64,000 nt of DNA from JAPEKQ01 sp964487295 (GCA_964487295.1 CAZAQL010000001.1:19722-83721), one strand, 5' to 3'; shown: positions 52,098-61,509, numbered from the stretch's first letter. Notes: a model not told the origin generated them from the letters alone. Numbers and translations are program-made.

Positions 52098-54692
52098 ACG
52101 GTCGTTCTCGACGACTACCGGTCGCTGATCGGCGGGTACGACCCGACCTTCACCTACCGGGACCCCGAGGCCTACCCGGTGGTGATCGACGCCGGTGGCG
52201 CAGGTCACGGCATCTACGTCGAGGAGAGCGAGAACATCCTGATCGACGGTGTGAAGGTGACCGGAGCGACGGGTGTCTCGTCCGGCATCTACGTGAAGGC
52301 GACGACGGCGACCATCCAGAACGTCGAGGTCTACGGCTGCTGGCGCGGTCTCACCGCGACGTACGGCAGTTCGGGTCCCGAGGGTGGGCTCATCATCGAG
52401 CTGTCGAACTTCCACGACAACGACGTGGCCGGCGTTTTCCTGAACGACGTGCCGAACGCAGACGTCAGCCTCTACTACGTCGCCTCGTACGACAACGGCG
52501 GACCGGGCATCTACTCCTACTCGTCGGCGACGGACATCGAGAACTGCACGATCGCCGGGAACGGGCTCGACGGCGGCATCGACATGCGCTCCTCGACCGG
52601 CAACGTCATCATGAACAACATCATCGCGTCGAACACGGGCCACGGCATCGTCTGCACGAGCGCCACGCCCGACATCTCATACAACGACGTCTGGGACAAT
52701 TCACTGGGCGGATACAGCGGCTGCTCGGCCGGCACGGGCGACATCTCCGTCGACCCGGTCTTCTGTGACGCCGCCGGCGGCGTCTACTCGGTCCACGCCA
52801 CTTCGCCGACCCTGACCCAGGGCGATGGCGGAGGCCCGATGGGGGCGCTCGGCATCGGCTGTCCCGTGGGTCCGCAGAACCTCGAGATCGCGCAGAGCGG
52901 CGCGTCGCTGGAACTCACGTGGGACGAGCCGCCGGCCTCCCGCGCGACCGTCGACTACTACATCGTCTACCGCGACACGGTCGCCGTCCCGGCGCAGCAG
53001 ATCGCGACGGTGGACGCGCCGGCGACCTCCTTCACCGACATCACCATCCCGGCCTGTCAGCTCAGCTACTACCGGGTCTCCGCCGTCGATGACGGCGGCC
53101 TCGAGGGCGCGCCCTCGAACAAGGTGTTCGGCGAGCTGTGCTACGATGGTCCGACGGCGCTCACGGCGGGCTTCACCGAGGGCGCGAACGAGCTCAGCTG
53201 GTCGGCCGGAGCGGGACCGATCGACGAGTACGTCGTGATGCGGGGCAACGTCCTCGCGGAGCCCGAGTCGCTCGCGAGCGTCTCGAGCGCGGAGACTGAG
53301 TTCGTCGACGTCTGGACGACCGACTGCCCGCGCGACAACTACCGCTACGAGATCGTGCCCGTCTACGACACGGGCTGGTACGGGCAGCCGTCGGCGCAGG
53401 TCTCCGTCGATCCGGCTCCGTCGCCGCCCGAGGGCATATCCATCGGGTGGGACATCGACGACATCGTGCTGAGCTGGGACTGGAACTGCGAGAGCGACTT
53501 CCGTCGCTACTGGGTCTACCGCGACACGATCCCGTTCTCCGATCCGATCGACTCTGACCGGCTCGTGGGCTTCACGCCCGACACGACGCACGTCGACGAG
53601 GGTATGAACCCGAACAAGACCTGGTTCTACCGGATCGCGGCGAGCGACGCATCCTCGCAGAAGAGCGTCTACTCCGAGCTCGTCTGGCTGGGCACAGGCG
53701 TGACGATCGACGTGCCGTCGACCTACTCGACCATCCAGTCGGCCATCAACGCGGCGAGCCCCATCGACACGGTGCTCGTGGCGGCCGGCACCTACAACGA
53801 GAACATCACGCTGAAGGACGGCGTGCTCGTCATGAGCGCGGACGGACCGGCGACCACGGTCATCCAGTCCTCGACCGGCAACGTCGTCTCCGCGACCGGC
53901 CTCGGCGACCTGACGCTTCTGCGGGGGTTCACGATCGACGGACAAGGCTCGGCGTCGAACGGGCTGCAGATCCTGGACTCGGTGCTTCGCATCGACGACT
54001 GCTTGGTGACGGGCTGCAACAACGGCATGAACTTCACGTTCGGAGCGAAGCCCACCGTCACCGCGTCGACGCTGACGTCCTGTCAGTACGGAGCCGCGGT
54101 CGGCGACTCGTCGGTACCGTTCTTCTCGGGCTGCACGTTCAGCGACAACTCGTTCGCGGGCGTCTACAATCAGGGCGTTCCCGGACCGCAGATCGGCCGG
54201 ACGCTCGGGGACGCCTGTGACTTCGGGAACAACGCGTACTTCCACGTGTTCAACCTCGCCGCGTCGGAGCTCGACGCCGAGTACAACTACTGGGGAGACA
54301 TCTGCGTCGAGGAGGCCTGGTTCTACGGACTCGTCGACTACATCCCGTGGACGGATTCCGGACACACGGAGGTCTACACGGAGTGTCCCAACAGCGTGCC
54401 CGACGGGGACGGGGGGAAGGCGTTCGTGACACACAACTTCCCGAACCCGTTCAACCCGTCGACAGCGATCCAGTACGCGCTCGGCCGGTCGGGTCCGGTC
54501 TCGCTCTCCATCTACGACCTGCGCGGACGGCTCGTCCGCACGCTCGTCAACGAGGAGCAGGCGGCCGGGGACTACACGGTCGTGTGGCAGGGGAGGGACG
54601 ACGAGGGTCGGCAGCTCGGCTCCGGCGTCTACTTCTACCGCATCGACGCTCCGGGCATCTCTGAGCGCCGGAAGATGGTCATGTTGAAGTAG
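52098..54692 (+). CDS. C-terminal part of the interrupted fusion: beta-helix, Fn3-like domains and FlgD-like tail
   Basis: In the same frame as the peptidase and directly after the TAG (52095-52097). It continues the first pectate-lyase-like beta-helix ('NILIDGVKVTGATG', 'GNVIMNNIIASNTGHG'). Three Fn3-like domains follow (about codons 610-880 of the full frame). A second right-handed beta-helix (about 885-1110; 'YSTIQSAINAASPIDTVLVA' in part) comes next, and the protein ends in a FlgD/Ig tail ('FPNPFNPSTAI', 'YDLRGRLVRTL', final 'RKMVMLK'). Independent translation could start at GTG 52179, but no signal peptide would then be present, so a separate protein would not be exported. Readthrough, a sequencing error or pseudogenisation are the alternatives. 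Confidence 0.78.
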   Translation, partial: TVVLDDYRSLIGGYDPTFTYRDPEAYPVVIDAGGAGHGIYVEESENILIDGVKVTGATGVSSGIYVKATTATIQNVEVYGCWRGLTATYGSSGPEGGLIIELSNFHDNDVAGVFLNDVPNADVSLYYVASYDNGGPGIYSYSSATDIENCTIAGNGLDGGIDMRSSTGNVIMNNIIASNTGHGIVCTSATPDISYNDVWDNSLGGYSGCSAGTGDISVDPVFCDAAGGVYSVHATSPTLTQGDGGGPMGALGIGCPVGPQNLEIAQSGASLELTWDEPPASRATVDYYIVYRDTVAVPAQQIATVDAPATSFTDITIPACQLSYYRVSAVDDGGLEGAPSNKVFGELCYDGPTALTAGFTEGANELSWSAGAGPIDEYVVMRGNVLAEPESLASVSSAETEFVDVWTTDCPRDNYRYEIVPVYDTGWYGQPSAQVSVDPAPSPPEGISIGWDIDDIVLSWDWNCESDFRRYWVYRDTIPFSDPIDSDRLVGFTPDTTHVDEGMNPNKTWFYRIAASDASSQKSVYSELVWLGTGVTIDVPSTYSTIQSAINAASPIDTVLVAAGTYNENITLKDGVLVMSADGPATTVIQSSTGNVVSATGLGDLTLLRGFTIDGQGSASNGLQILDSVLRIDDCLVTGCNNGMNFTFGAKPTVTASTLTSCQYGAAVGDSSVPFFSGCTFSDNSFAGVYNQGVPGPQIGRTLGDACDFGNNAYFHVFNLAASELDAEYNYWGDICVEEAWFYGLVDYIPWTDSGHTEVYTECPNSVPDGDGGKAFVTHNFPNPFNPSTAIQYALGRSGPVSLSIYDLRGRLVRTLVNEEQAAGDYTVVWQGRDDEGRQLGSGVYFYRIDAPGISERRKMVMLK

Positions 54693-54746
54693 AGACCGCC
54701 AGGTCGCCTGCGACGCGGCGCGGCCGAGCGCGGCACGAGGATCTTC

Positions 54747-54782
54747 GAAGGGGACCGGTTTCCACCGGTCCCCTTCTGCGTT
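54747..54782 (+). terminator. Rho-independent terminator
   Basis: Thirteen-base perfect arms (54747-54759, 54764-54776) with a TTCC loop, 55 nt after the fusion gene stop. Confidence 0.76.
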
Positions 54783-54848
54783 CAATAGAGCGGAGAGGTC
54801 CGCGCGGCCGGCATGACGGCGCGTTCACAGCATACTGATTGAAAGTCA

Positions 54849-54877
54849 TTGACGACCTGCCGTCATTTGGGTATTAT
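54849..54877 (+). promoter_or_regulatory. Promoter of the FlgD-tailed beta-propeller protein gene
   Basis: TTGACG, 17 bp, TATTAT in a locally AT-rich region; 124 nt before the ATG. The gap 54693-55001 has no gene. Confidence 0.68.
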
Positions 54878-55001
54878 CGTATTGTTGTCGGACTACCAAT
54901 CATCAACGAACAGAGTTGCTGCCAGCGGAAGGGTCGGCGGCCAGGTCGCGTTGTCGCGCCTGTCCGTGTCGCTCGTCCGCGCCATCACGGAGGAGCCGAC
55001 G

Positions 55002-56912
55002 ATGCGCACACGTTACCGCTTCGCGCTGCTTGCGGTTCTCGCCCTTCTGGTCCCGGCGAGCGCCCTCGCGCAGACCCCGCCCCCGAACTACGACCTCTAC
55101 TGGGTCGACACGAACAGCGACCAGGTGTGGGCGTACGTCGATACGGCCGGCACGATCGTGAATCCCACGCCCATGTTCAGCGGCGTCACTTCGATGGCCG
55201 TCGCTCAGGACGGCGGCGTACTCATCGGCAAGCAGCTCGGCATCGACCGTCTGGATCCCGTCACGGGGACCACGACGACGCTCGACCCGTACTCGTACAA
55301 CATCGGTGAGCTCTGCGAGGACGGCGAGAGCGGCGACATATTCTGGATCTCGGGCACCGGGTACTCGGAGCTCTGGGTGTTGCCCTCCGGCACCAGCACG
55401 AGCCTCATGGCGACCACTTTCACAGACCAGCCGCTCGACATCGACGTCATACCGAACGGTGAGCGCGCCGGGAACCTCCTCATACTCCTCGACTCGTACG
55501 GAGTCGACCCGAGGCTCGTCGAGCTTGAGCGCGACGGCCTGAACGAGTTCACGATCGTCGACACGGTCGCGACGTTCTACGAGCAGTGCCCGCTCGCCTT
55601 CTCGTTCCTCCCGAACGGGCACATCATCGTCCTCGATTGCGTCGACGGGATGTGGGAGGTCGAGTACGACGGGTCCATGACGCAGTTCGGGACCTTCTCG
55701 GACGACGGCGTCACCGACATCTCCGTCGGGGCCGACGGAACCGTCTACGTCATGGGAGAGGCCTACGCATCAGTCTTCCGCTTCAACTCCTTCGGCCAGC
55801 AGCTGTTCCCGTCGATCTTCGGTCCGCTCCTCGGAGGCCCCATCGAGGCCGTCGGGTTCGTCCCGACGCCGCCGGGGTCGAACGTCGTCGTGAACCCGTT
55901 GCTCGGGGTCGACGTGCTCTTCGAGGAGATCACCGACGGCGGGTACACGTCGGCCGAGACCACCGAGAGCGACAGCCGCACGAGTCCCGGAGGCAACGAC
56001 CTGCCGGCGTACGCCCAGCCGCCGGGTTCTCGGAGCGATTTCACCTACATCGCGGCGACGACGAGCGCCGTCTACGAGAACCTTATCCAGGTGGACGTCT
56101 ACCTGCCGGGAAGCCGCTTCTTCGTCGCGCAGGGGACGGGGGGCGAGTTCCACGACGTGACGGTCGTCGGGAGCATCGAGGACGCGCGCGGGGTCATCTC
56201 GCGGTTCAACTCGCCCGTGCAGATCCCGACGGGCGACGGCACACGCATCGACGGCCCGACCGAGTTCGTCCTCGTTGAGGACACGAGGGCCCTCCCGGAT
56301 GTCGTGGACGCGAAATTTGACAGACTCATCGATCTGCTGAACGACGGCGAGCACTCGCCGTCGGCGACGATGGACCTCGTGTACGCGAGCCGGTATCTCC
56401 TGAGGCGCGCCATGACGGCCGAGCGCATCTACGACGGGGGCAGCGTGCTCGGCGCCATCGCCGAACTGGCCATGATGAACGATGATATCCGTTCGTTCGC
56501 GGGCAAGGGGGTCCCCAATTCGTCAGAGGATCCGCTCGGGAACGTCGCCGGTGAGATGCTGTCGCGCTCGAAGACGCTGATGTTCAGTCTCGGCCTCATG
56601 GTCACGCCGCTCCGCGGAGCGGGCGTCGAAGCGGACGGGGCGACGCTCGCCCTGGCGACGCCGAACCCCGTGCGCGGCGAGTGTCGGATGCAGCTCACGG
56701 GACCGGCCGGGACTCGCGCGCTGGCGGCCATCTACACCGTGGGCGGCCGGCTCGTGCGGACGCTCTACGAGGGCGAACTGGCGACGGGCTCGCAGGAGCT
56801 CGTGTGGAACGGCACGGACGACGCGGGCCGCCGCGTCGCTTCGGGCGTGTACCTTACCAGGGCAATCGCCGGTTCGAGGGTCTCGACCGGGAAGCTCGTA
56901 TACGTCAGGTAG
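55002..56912 (+). CDS. Secreted propeller-like protein with FlgD-like tail
   Basis: A 636-residue protein with signal peptide (about 1-23, ending 'ASALAQ'). The first half (about 28-290) has repeated strands with 'D-G-x-x-Y/I' turns ('MAVAQDGGVLIG', 'DISVGADGTVYVMG'), suggesting an NHL/SGL-like beta-propeller. A middle helical region (about 430-540) is unrecognised. The C-terminal FlgD/Ig tail ('TPNPVRGECRMQL', 'YTVGGRLVRTL', final 'GKLVYVR') predicts surface delivery. GGAGG is placed before ATG 55002; a longer frame upstream starts inside the promoter and is rejected. Function unknown. Confidence 0.76.
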   Translation: MRTRYRFALLAVLALLVPASALAQTPPPNYDLYWVDTNSDQVWAYVDTAGTIVNPTPMFSGVTSMAVAQDGGVLIGKQLGIDRLDPVTGTTTTLDPYSYNIGELCEDGESGDIFWISGTGYSELWVLPSGTSTSLMATTFTDQPLDIDVIPNGERAGNLLILLDSYGVDPRLVELERDGLNEFTIVDTVATFYEQCPLAFSFLPNGHIIVLDCVDGMWEVEYDGSMTQFGTFSDDGVTDISVGADGTVYVMGEAYASVFRFNSFGQQLFPSIFGPLLGGPIEAVGFVPTPPGSNVVVNPLLGVDVLFEEITDGGYTSAETTESDSRTSPGGNDLPAYAQPPGSRSDFTYIAATTSAVYENLIQVDVYLPGSRFFVAQGTGGEFHDVTVVGSIEDARGVISRFNSPVQIPTGDGTRIDGPTEFVLVEDTRALPDVVDAKFDRLIDLLNDGEHSPSATMDLVYASRYLLRRAMTAERIYDGGSVLGAIAELAMMNDDIRSFAGKGVPNSSEDPLGNVAGEMLSRSKTLMFSLGLMVTPLRGAGVEADGATLALATPNPVRGECRMQLTGPAGTRALAAIYTVGGRLVRTLYEGELATGSQELVWNGTDDAGRRVASGVYLTRAIAGSRVSTGKLVYVR

Positions 56913-56981
56913 CAGCCGGCGCAAAGCGGCTGTCTTCGGAGGTGGCGCGGGTGGCGGCTGGCCGCCCGCGCCGCTTCGTGG

Positions 56982-56987
56982 TAGGCT
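56982..56987 (+). promoter_or_regulatory. -10-like hexamer directly before the kinase ATG
   Basis: TAGGCT, 6 nt before the ATG, with a weak -35. The context TAGGCTACCCGCATG is nearly the same as at 61533. Confidence 0.35.
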
Positions 56988-56993
56988 ACCCGC

Positions 56994-59900
56994 ATGATCG
57001 GCAGGACGATCACACACTATCGCATCGTCGACGAGCTCGGCCACGGAGGCATGGGCGTCGTCTACGTAGGCGAGGACACGAAGCTCGGCCGCAGGGTCGC
57101 CATCAAGATGCTGGCGCGCGACGTCACGGGCGACCGCGAGCGCGTCGAACGCTTCGTGCGCGAGGCCCAGGCGGCGTCCGCCGTCAACCACCCGAACATC
57201 GCGACGATCTACGAGATCGACGAGGCCGATGGCGCGACGTTCATCGCCATGGAACTCGTGGAGGGGCGCACGCTCAGAGCCCGCATGGACGCGGGGCTCG
57301 ACCCCGCGACGGTCCTCGAGATCGCTCGCCAGGTCTGCTCCGGATTGGCGAAGGCGCACGAGCTCGGCATTGTCCATCGTGACATCAAGCCGGAGAACGT
57401 CATCGTCCGGCCCGACGGCATCGCGAAGATCCTCGACTTCGGCCTTGCCAAGCTCGTCGAGGCCGCCGGCGACTCGGACGCCACCGGCGCCATCGAGCTG
57501 ACCCAGGCGGGGACCGTCGTCGGCACGGCCCGCTACATGTCCCCGGAGCAGGCGCAGGGCGCTCCCGTCGATGTCAGAAGCGACGTCTTCTCGGTCGGGG
57601 CGCTCATCTACGAGATGGTCGCGGGTCGCCCGGCGTTCGAGGGCGCCAATCGAATGCAGCTCCTGTACGCGGTCGTCAACAGCTCGCCTGCGCCGATCTC
57701 CAATGACGGCGCCTACCCGCCCGGCTTGCTCGACGTGCTGGCGCGAACGCTCGCCAAGACGCCGTCCGACCGCTACGCGGACTGCGGGGAGCTCGCCGCG
57801 GCCATTGCTTCGCTCGGGACCGGCGCGACGGGGATCGGCGCGGGAGCGCGCACCGGGGCCTCGTGGGTGACGGCCACGGGAGTCGTTCCTCCCGAGGGCG
57901 GCATCCGGGTCGTCGAAGAGGAGTCGGAGGCTCCCCGCCAGGCCATCGCCGTGCTTCCGTTCCGCAACACGACCGGGGCCGCGGACGCGGACTGGATGAG
58001 GTCGGGTCTCCAGGAGATGCTCTCGAGCGACCTCACGCACGTCCCGACCGTCCGCGTGGTTCAGCCGGACAGGCTCAACGCGGTGCTGACCGACCTCAAG
58101 CTTGGACCTGGGTCGCTCCTCGACGACGTCACCATCAGGTCCGTGAGCGAGTTCCTCAACGTCGACACCGTCGTCAGCGGCAACTTCCTCAAGCTCGGTC
58201 CGGCGAGCCGGATCGACGTCAGGATCACGCGGCCCGCGACCGGCGAGGAGGCTCACGTCAAGGTCGAGTCGAAGGACGAGGCGGAGCTCCTCGGCATGGT
58301 CGCGCACATCGCCGCCGAGATCCTCCGCGCCGTCGAGACCGGACCGGACCGCGACCTCGTGGCGACGATGGTGGGCGAGGAAGGGTCCAAGAGCCCGGAG
58401 GCCGTGCGTGCCTACGTGAACGGCCTCGCGAAGCTGCACGAGGGCAACAACCTCAAGGCCGTCGAGCTCTTCACGGAGGCTGTCGGGCACGACGAGAGGT
58501 TCGCGATGGTCTACACGTACCTCGGCGAGGCGCTCGGGAACCTCGGGCGGGACGCCGATGCGGCCGACGCGCTCAGGAAGGCGGAGACGCTCGCCGGAGA
58601 CCTGTCCCGGCCGGACCGGCTGTTCGTGACGGCGCGCCGGGCGATGGCCGCCGGAGACGTGCGTCGAGCCATCGAGGCGTTCGAGGAGCTCACGAGACTT
58701 CTGCCGAACAACCTCGGGGCGGTCTACGAACTGGCGCTCGCCTACGAGCTCGAGGGTGAGTGGGCTCTCTCCACGAGAAGTCTGCGGAGGATCGTGGAGC
58801 TTGACCCGAAGTTCGTCACGGCGCTCTTCGCGCTCGGCCGGGTGCACATCAAGGAGGGGAACTGCGAGGCGTCGCTCGAGTACCTCCACCGTGCGCTGTC
58901 TCTCAACGTGCTCGCCGGCAATCGGGAGGGCGAGGCGACCGTGCTCAACGCCATCGGCCTGGCGCACTTCTGGCTGGACCGTCACGACGACGCCCTCAGG
59001 CACTACTCGCAGAGCCTCGAGATCAAGAGGGAGATCGGTGATCGCAGGGGGATGAGCGCCACGCTCTCCAACATGGCCGTCGTCTACCAGGTTCGAGGCG
59101 AGTACGAGCGGTCGGTCAGCACCTACCAGGAGGCGCTCGACATCAGTGAGGAACTCGGCGACCGGCAGGGGCTCGCCGAGAATCTCATCAACCTCGGCAC
59201 CGTCTACGAGGAGCAGGGGATGCTCGAGCAGGCGCTCGACAGCTACAAGCGCGCGCTCGACATCGAATCGGAGCTCGGTGACCGCATGGCGGAGATCCTC
59301 TGTCTCAACGATATCGGGAACCTCTACATCACGCAGGGGCGGGTCGACGACGCCGAGGTCTACATCGAACGGGCGCTCGACGCGCGCCGTCAGCTCGGCG
59401 AGAAGAAGGGCATCGCCATCTCGCTCAACTGCCTCGGCAGCATCGAGCAGCTCCGCGGCAGGTACGACCGGGCGATGGCGCGCCACCTCGAGGCGCTCAC
59501 GCTCGTCCGCGAGATCAAGTGGCGGAGCGGCGAGGCGGAGACGCTCGCCTGCATGGCGTCGGTCATGGCCGCGCAGGGCCGATACACCGCGGCGCTGGAG
59601 TCGCTGCGGGAGGCGTCCGGCATCTACGACGAACTCGGCGATCTCAACGGCCTCGCGGTGACGGCGTCTGCGGAGTCCGCGGTCGCGTGCTCGCTCGGAC
59701 GCTGTGATGAGGCCGTCGGAATCGCGGGTCGGGCGCACGAGCTGGCCACCGAGGTCGAGAACTCCGAGCTTGTGGCCTGCGCGCTTCTGGCACGTGGCCG
59801 CGTGCGGCTGCTCGCCGGGGACGCGGCCGAGGCTCTCGAAGACCTCCGGCTGGCCCAGCGGACGGCGATCTCGGGGGGCGCCAACGTGGCGCGGCTCCGG

Positions 59901-60362
59901 GTCGCCTGCGAACTCGGGCACGCGCTGGGGAAGACCGGCGCGGTCGATGAGGCTCTCGAGACGCTGGACGCCGTCATCTCGGAGGCCTCCGGACTGAGAC
60001 TCGGCTCCCTCGCCGCGGAGGCGCAGCTGAGGCGCGCCGGCGTCCTGATCGATGCGGGCCGGGAAGCCGAGGCGGCGGGGAGCGCCCGGGAGGCCGCCGA
60101 GCGCGCCGGCGGGTTCACCGACCGGGGGCTTGCGGTACTCGCCCGCGGGGCGGCGGCTCTCACGGGTCCGACCGAGGAGGTCCCGGCGCAGATCCGCGCC
60201 GTCGCCGAGCTGGTTCGCGGCATCGTCGCGGAGAACGGCGCTTCCGGCGAGAGGTTCCTCGGTCGACCCGACATCGCGGATACCCTCGCGCGCCTCGCCC
60301 GCGCGGCGGAGAGCCGGGGCGACGCCGCGCTCGCGTCGGAGCTCAGATCGTTGCAAACGTGA
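56994..60362 (+). CDS. Serine/threonine protein kinase with TolB-like domain and TPR array
   Basis: A 1122-residue protein. The PknB-type kinase (about 8-275) has 'GHGGMGVVY', K38, 'HRDIKPEN' with D130, 'DFG' with D148, and 'GTARYMSPEQA'. A domain like TolB-N/FlgO (about 318-440; 'IAVLPFRNTTGAADADWM', 'VDTVVSGNFLKLG') is followed by 12 or more TPRs (about 455-1000) with 'ALxxYxxAL' patterns. No membrane segment is visible, so it is cytosolic, unlike most PknB relatives. It would integrate protein-protein inputs and phosphorylate partners; the FHA-PP2C protein is a candidate. The ATG lacks a ribosome site. Confidence 0.92.
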   Translation: MIGRTITHYRIVDELGHGGMGVVYVGEDTKLGRRVAIKMLARDVTGDRERVERFVREAQAASAVNHPNIATIYEIDEADGATFIAMELVEGRTLRARMDAGLDPATVLEIARQVCSGLAKAHELGIVHRDIKPENVIVRPDGIAKILDFGLAKLVEAAGDSDATGAIELTQAGTVVGTARYMSPEQAQGAPVDVRSDVFSVGALIYEMVAGRPAFEGANRMQLLYAVVNSSPAPISNDGAYPPGLLDVLARTLAKTPSDRYADCGELAAAIASLGTGATGIGAGARTGASWVTATGVVPPEGGIRVVEEESEAPRQAIAVLPFRNTTGAADADWMRSGLQEMLSSDLTHVPTVRVVQPDRLNAVLTDLKLGPGSLLDDVTIRSVSEFLNVDTVVSGNFLKLGPASRIDVRITRPATGEEAHVKVESKDEAELLGMVAHIAAEILRAVETGPDRDLVATMVGEEGSKSPEAVRAYVNGLAKLHEGNNLKAVELFTEAVGHDERFAMVYTYLGEALGNLGRDADAADALRKAETLAGDLSRPDRLFVTARRAMAAGDVRRAIEAFEELTRLLPNNLGAVYELALAYELEGEWALSTRSLRRIVELDPKFVTALFALGRVHIKEGNCEASLEYLHRALSLNVLAGNREGEATVLNAIGLAHFWLDRHDDALRHYSQSLEIKREIGDRRGMSATLSNMAVVYQVRGEYERSVSTYQEALDISEELGDRQGLAENLINLGTVYEEQGMLEQALDSYKRALDIESELGDRMAEILCLNDIGNLYITQGRVDDAEVYIERALDARRQLGEKKGIAISLNCLGSIEQLRGRYDRAMARHLEALTLVREIKWRSGEAETLACMASVMAAQGRYTAALESLREASGIYDELGDLNGLAVTASAESAVACSLGRCDEAVGIAGRAHELATEVENSELVACALLARGRVRLLAGDAAEALEDLRLAQRTAISGGANVARLRVACELGHALGKTGAVDEALETLDAVISEASGLRLGSLAAEAQLRRAGVLIDAGREAEAAGSAREAAERAGGFTDRGLAVLARGAAALTGPTEEVPAQIRAVAELVRGIVAENGASGERFLGRPDIADTLARLARAAESRGDAALASELRSLQT

Positions 60363-60376
60363 CGAGCGGGTTGCCG

Positions 60377-60472
60377 GCGAACGAGATGACGATGACGCCG
60401 GCGCTCATGCGAACGAGATGACGACGACGCCGGCGCTCATGCGAAGGAGATAACGACGACGCCGGCGCTCAT
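60377..60472. repeat. 32-bp tandem repeat, 3 copies, containing the 3' end of the EamA gene
   Basis: GCGAA(C/G)GAGAT(G/A)ACGA-type units begin at 60377, 60409 and 60441. The third copy encodes the last residues of the EamA protein ('MSAGVVVISFA'); the others lie between the two convergent stop codons. Confidence 0.93.
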
Positions 60473-61294
60473 GAGCGTCGCGCCGATGATGCGGAACCGG
60501 AGGTTCCTCTCCTTGAAGACGTAGTACCCCAGGAGCACCCCCACCACCATCCCCGCGCGCTTGATCGCGATGACGTAGTTGGCGATCGTCATCTGGATGG
60601 CCGTCATCTGCGACAGGATCATGACGGCGAACACGAACCCGAGCAGGAACAGACGAGGCGCCGTGCCGGGAGAGAGCGGTCTCTTCCGCAGTCCGATCAC
60701 GAGGAGCGGCGCGTAGAGCAGCCCGTAGGCGACGGAGAAGAACGAGGCGTAGAAGGCCGGGGAGCTCGCCACGGTCGCCACCTTGTCGTAGGCCGCCGAG
60801 ATGCTCCAGATGAACGCGACGATCAGCATGAGCCGGCTTCCCGGCTCGGTCGCGATCGCCCGGATGGGGCCGAGGATCCCGCCGCGGATCTTGTCGAGAT
60901 TGATCGCGTACGCCCCGGCGACGATGAGGAGAATGCCGGTGAGACCGCGCGCGTCGGGCGCCTCGCCGAGCACCAGCCACCCGGTCAGCAGCATGAACAG
61001 CGGCGTGAAGGCGAGGAACGGGACGGTCAGGGAGAGAGGCGAGATCGTGAGCGCCTTGACCTGCATCGTGACCGCGACGAGGTTCGTCACGACGCTCACC
61101 ATCGCGGCGAAGAGGAAGCGTCCCTCGATGTCCGGGACGCCCTCGTACCAGAGAACGACCGCCGTCCAGGGGAGAGAGAGCGTCATCATGGCCCATGTCA
61201 GCACGTACGTGTGCGCACGGTCCGAGAGCGTCTTGGCGTAGCTGCTCGAGAGCGCGAAGGTGATGGCCGTGACGATGGAGAGGACGATCCACAT
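60437..61294 (-). CDS. EamA/DMT family transporter
   Basis: A 285-residue membrane protein with about ten helices, starting 'MWIVLSIVTAITFALSSSYA' and ending 'LMSAGVVVISFA'. Two EamA repeats are recognisable ('LTVPFLAFTPLFMLLTGWLV' in part). Likely a metabolite exporter; the substrate is unknown. The 77-codon in-frame upstream extension is arginine-rich, runs through a repeat and is rejected. The ATG has no ribosome site but a good promoter whose -10 is 8 nt upstream. It is convergent with the kinase gene and divergent from the glycosyltransferase gene. Confidence 0.87.
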   Translation of the reverse strand: MWIVLSIVTAITFALSSSYAKTLSDRAHTYVLTWAMMTLSLPWTAVVLWYEGVPDIEGRFLFAAMVSVVTNLVAVTMQVKALTISPLSLTVPFLAFTPLFMLLTGWLVLGEAPDARGLTGILLIVAGAYAINLDKIRGGILGPIRAIATEPGSRLMLIVAFIWSISAAYDKVATVASSPAFYASFFSVAYGLLYAPLLVIGLRKRPLSPGTAPRLFLLGFVFAVMILSQMTAIQMTIANYVIAIKRAGMVVGVLLGYYVFKERNLRFRIIGATLMSAGVVVISFA

Positions 61295-61302
61295 GGAGAG
61301 CC

Positions 61303-61331
61303 ATGCTAGCCTTCGGGGCCGCCTCCGGCAA
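61303..61331 (-). promoter_or_regulatory. Putative leaderless promoter of the EamA gene
   Basis: Minus strand TTGCCG (61331-61326), 17 bp, TAGCAT (61308-61303), then 8 nt to the ATG. Confidence 0.55.
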
Positions 61332-61352
61332 GCGGCGTCTCCGCGTGCCATC

Positions 61353-61441
61353 CGCGGATGCGCCATCCTCGTGCGCGCCGCCCGCGGATGCGCCATCCTG
61401 TGCGCGCCGCCCGCGGATGTGTCATCCCCGTGCTCGCCAGC
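61353..61441. repeat. 29-30-bp tandem repeat, 3 copies
   Basis: CGCGGATGCGCCATCC-type units at 61353, 61383 and 61412 between two divergent genes. Confidence 0.88.
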
Positions 61442-61509
61442 CCTCGCGGCCGACGGCGCGCCTCCCGGACGACGCGCCTCTGAGGGGTCCGGCCGTCCCC
61501 GGGTGGCTG

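Noticed and set aside
52701..54785. 694-codon minus-strand frame over the beta-helix region
   Set aside because: Antisense shadow; arginine/valine-rich and runs through the terminator hairpin.
56523..60356. 1277-codon open frame on the minus strand across the kinase gene
   Set aside because: It is antisense to a protein with complete kinase and TPR motifs; its translation is R/D/H/V-rich with no domain. High GC keeps shadow frames open.
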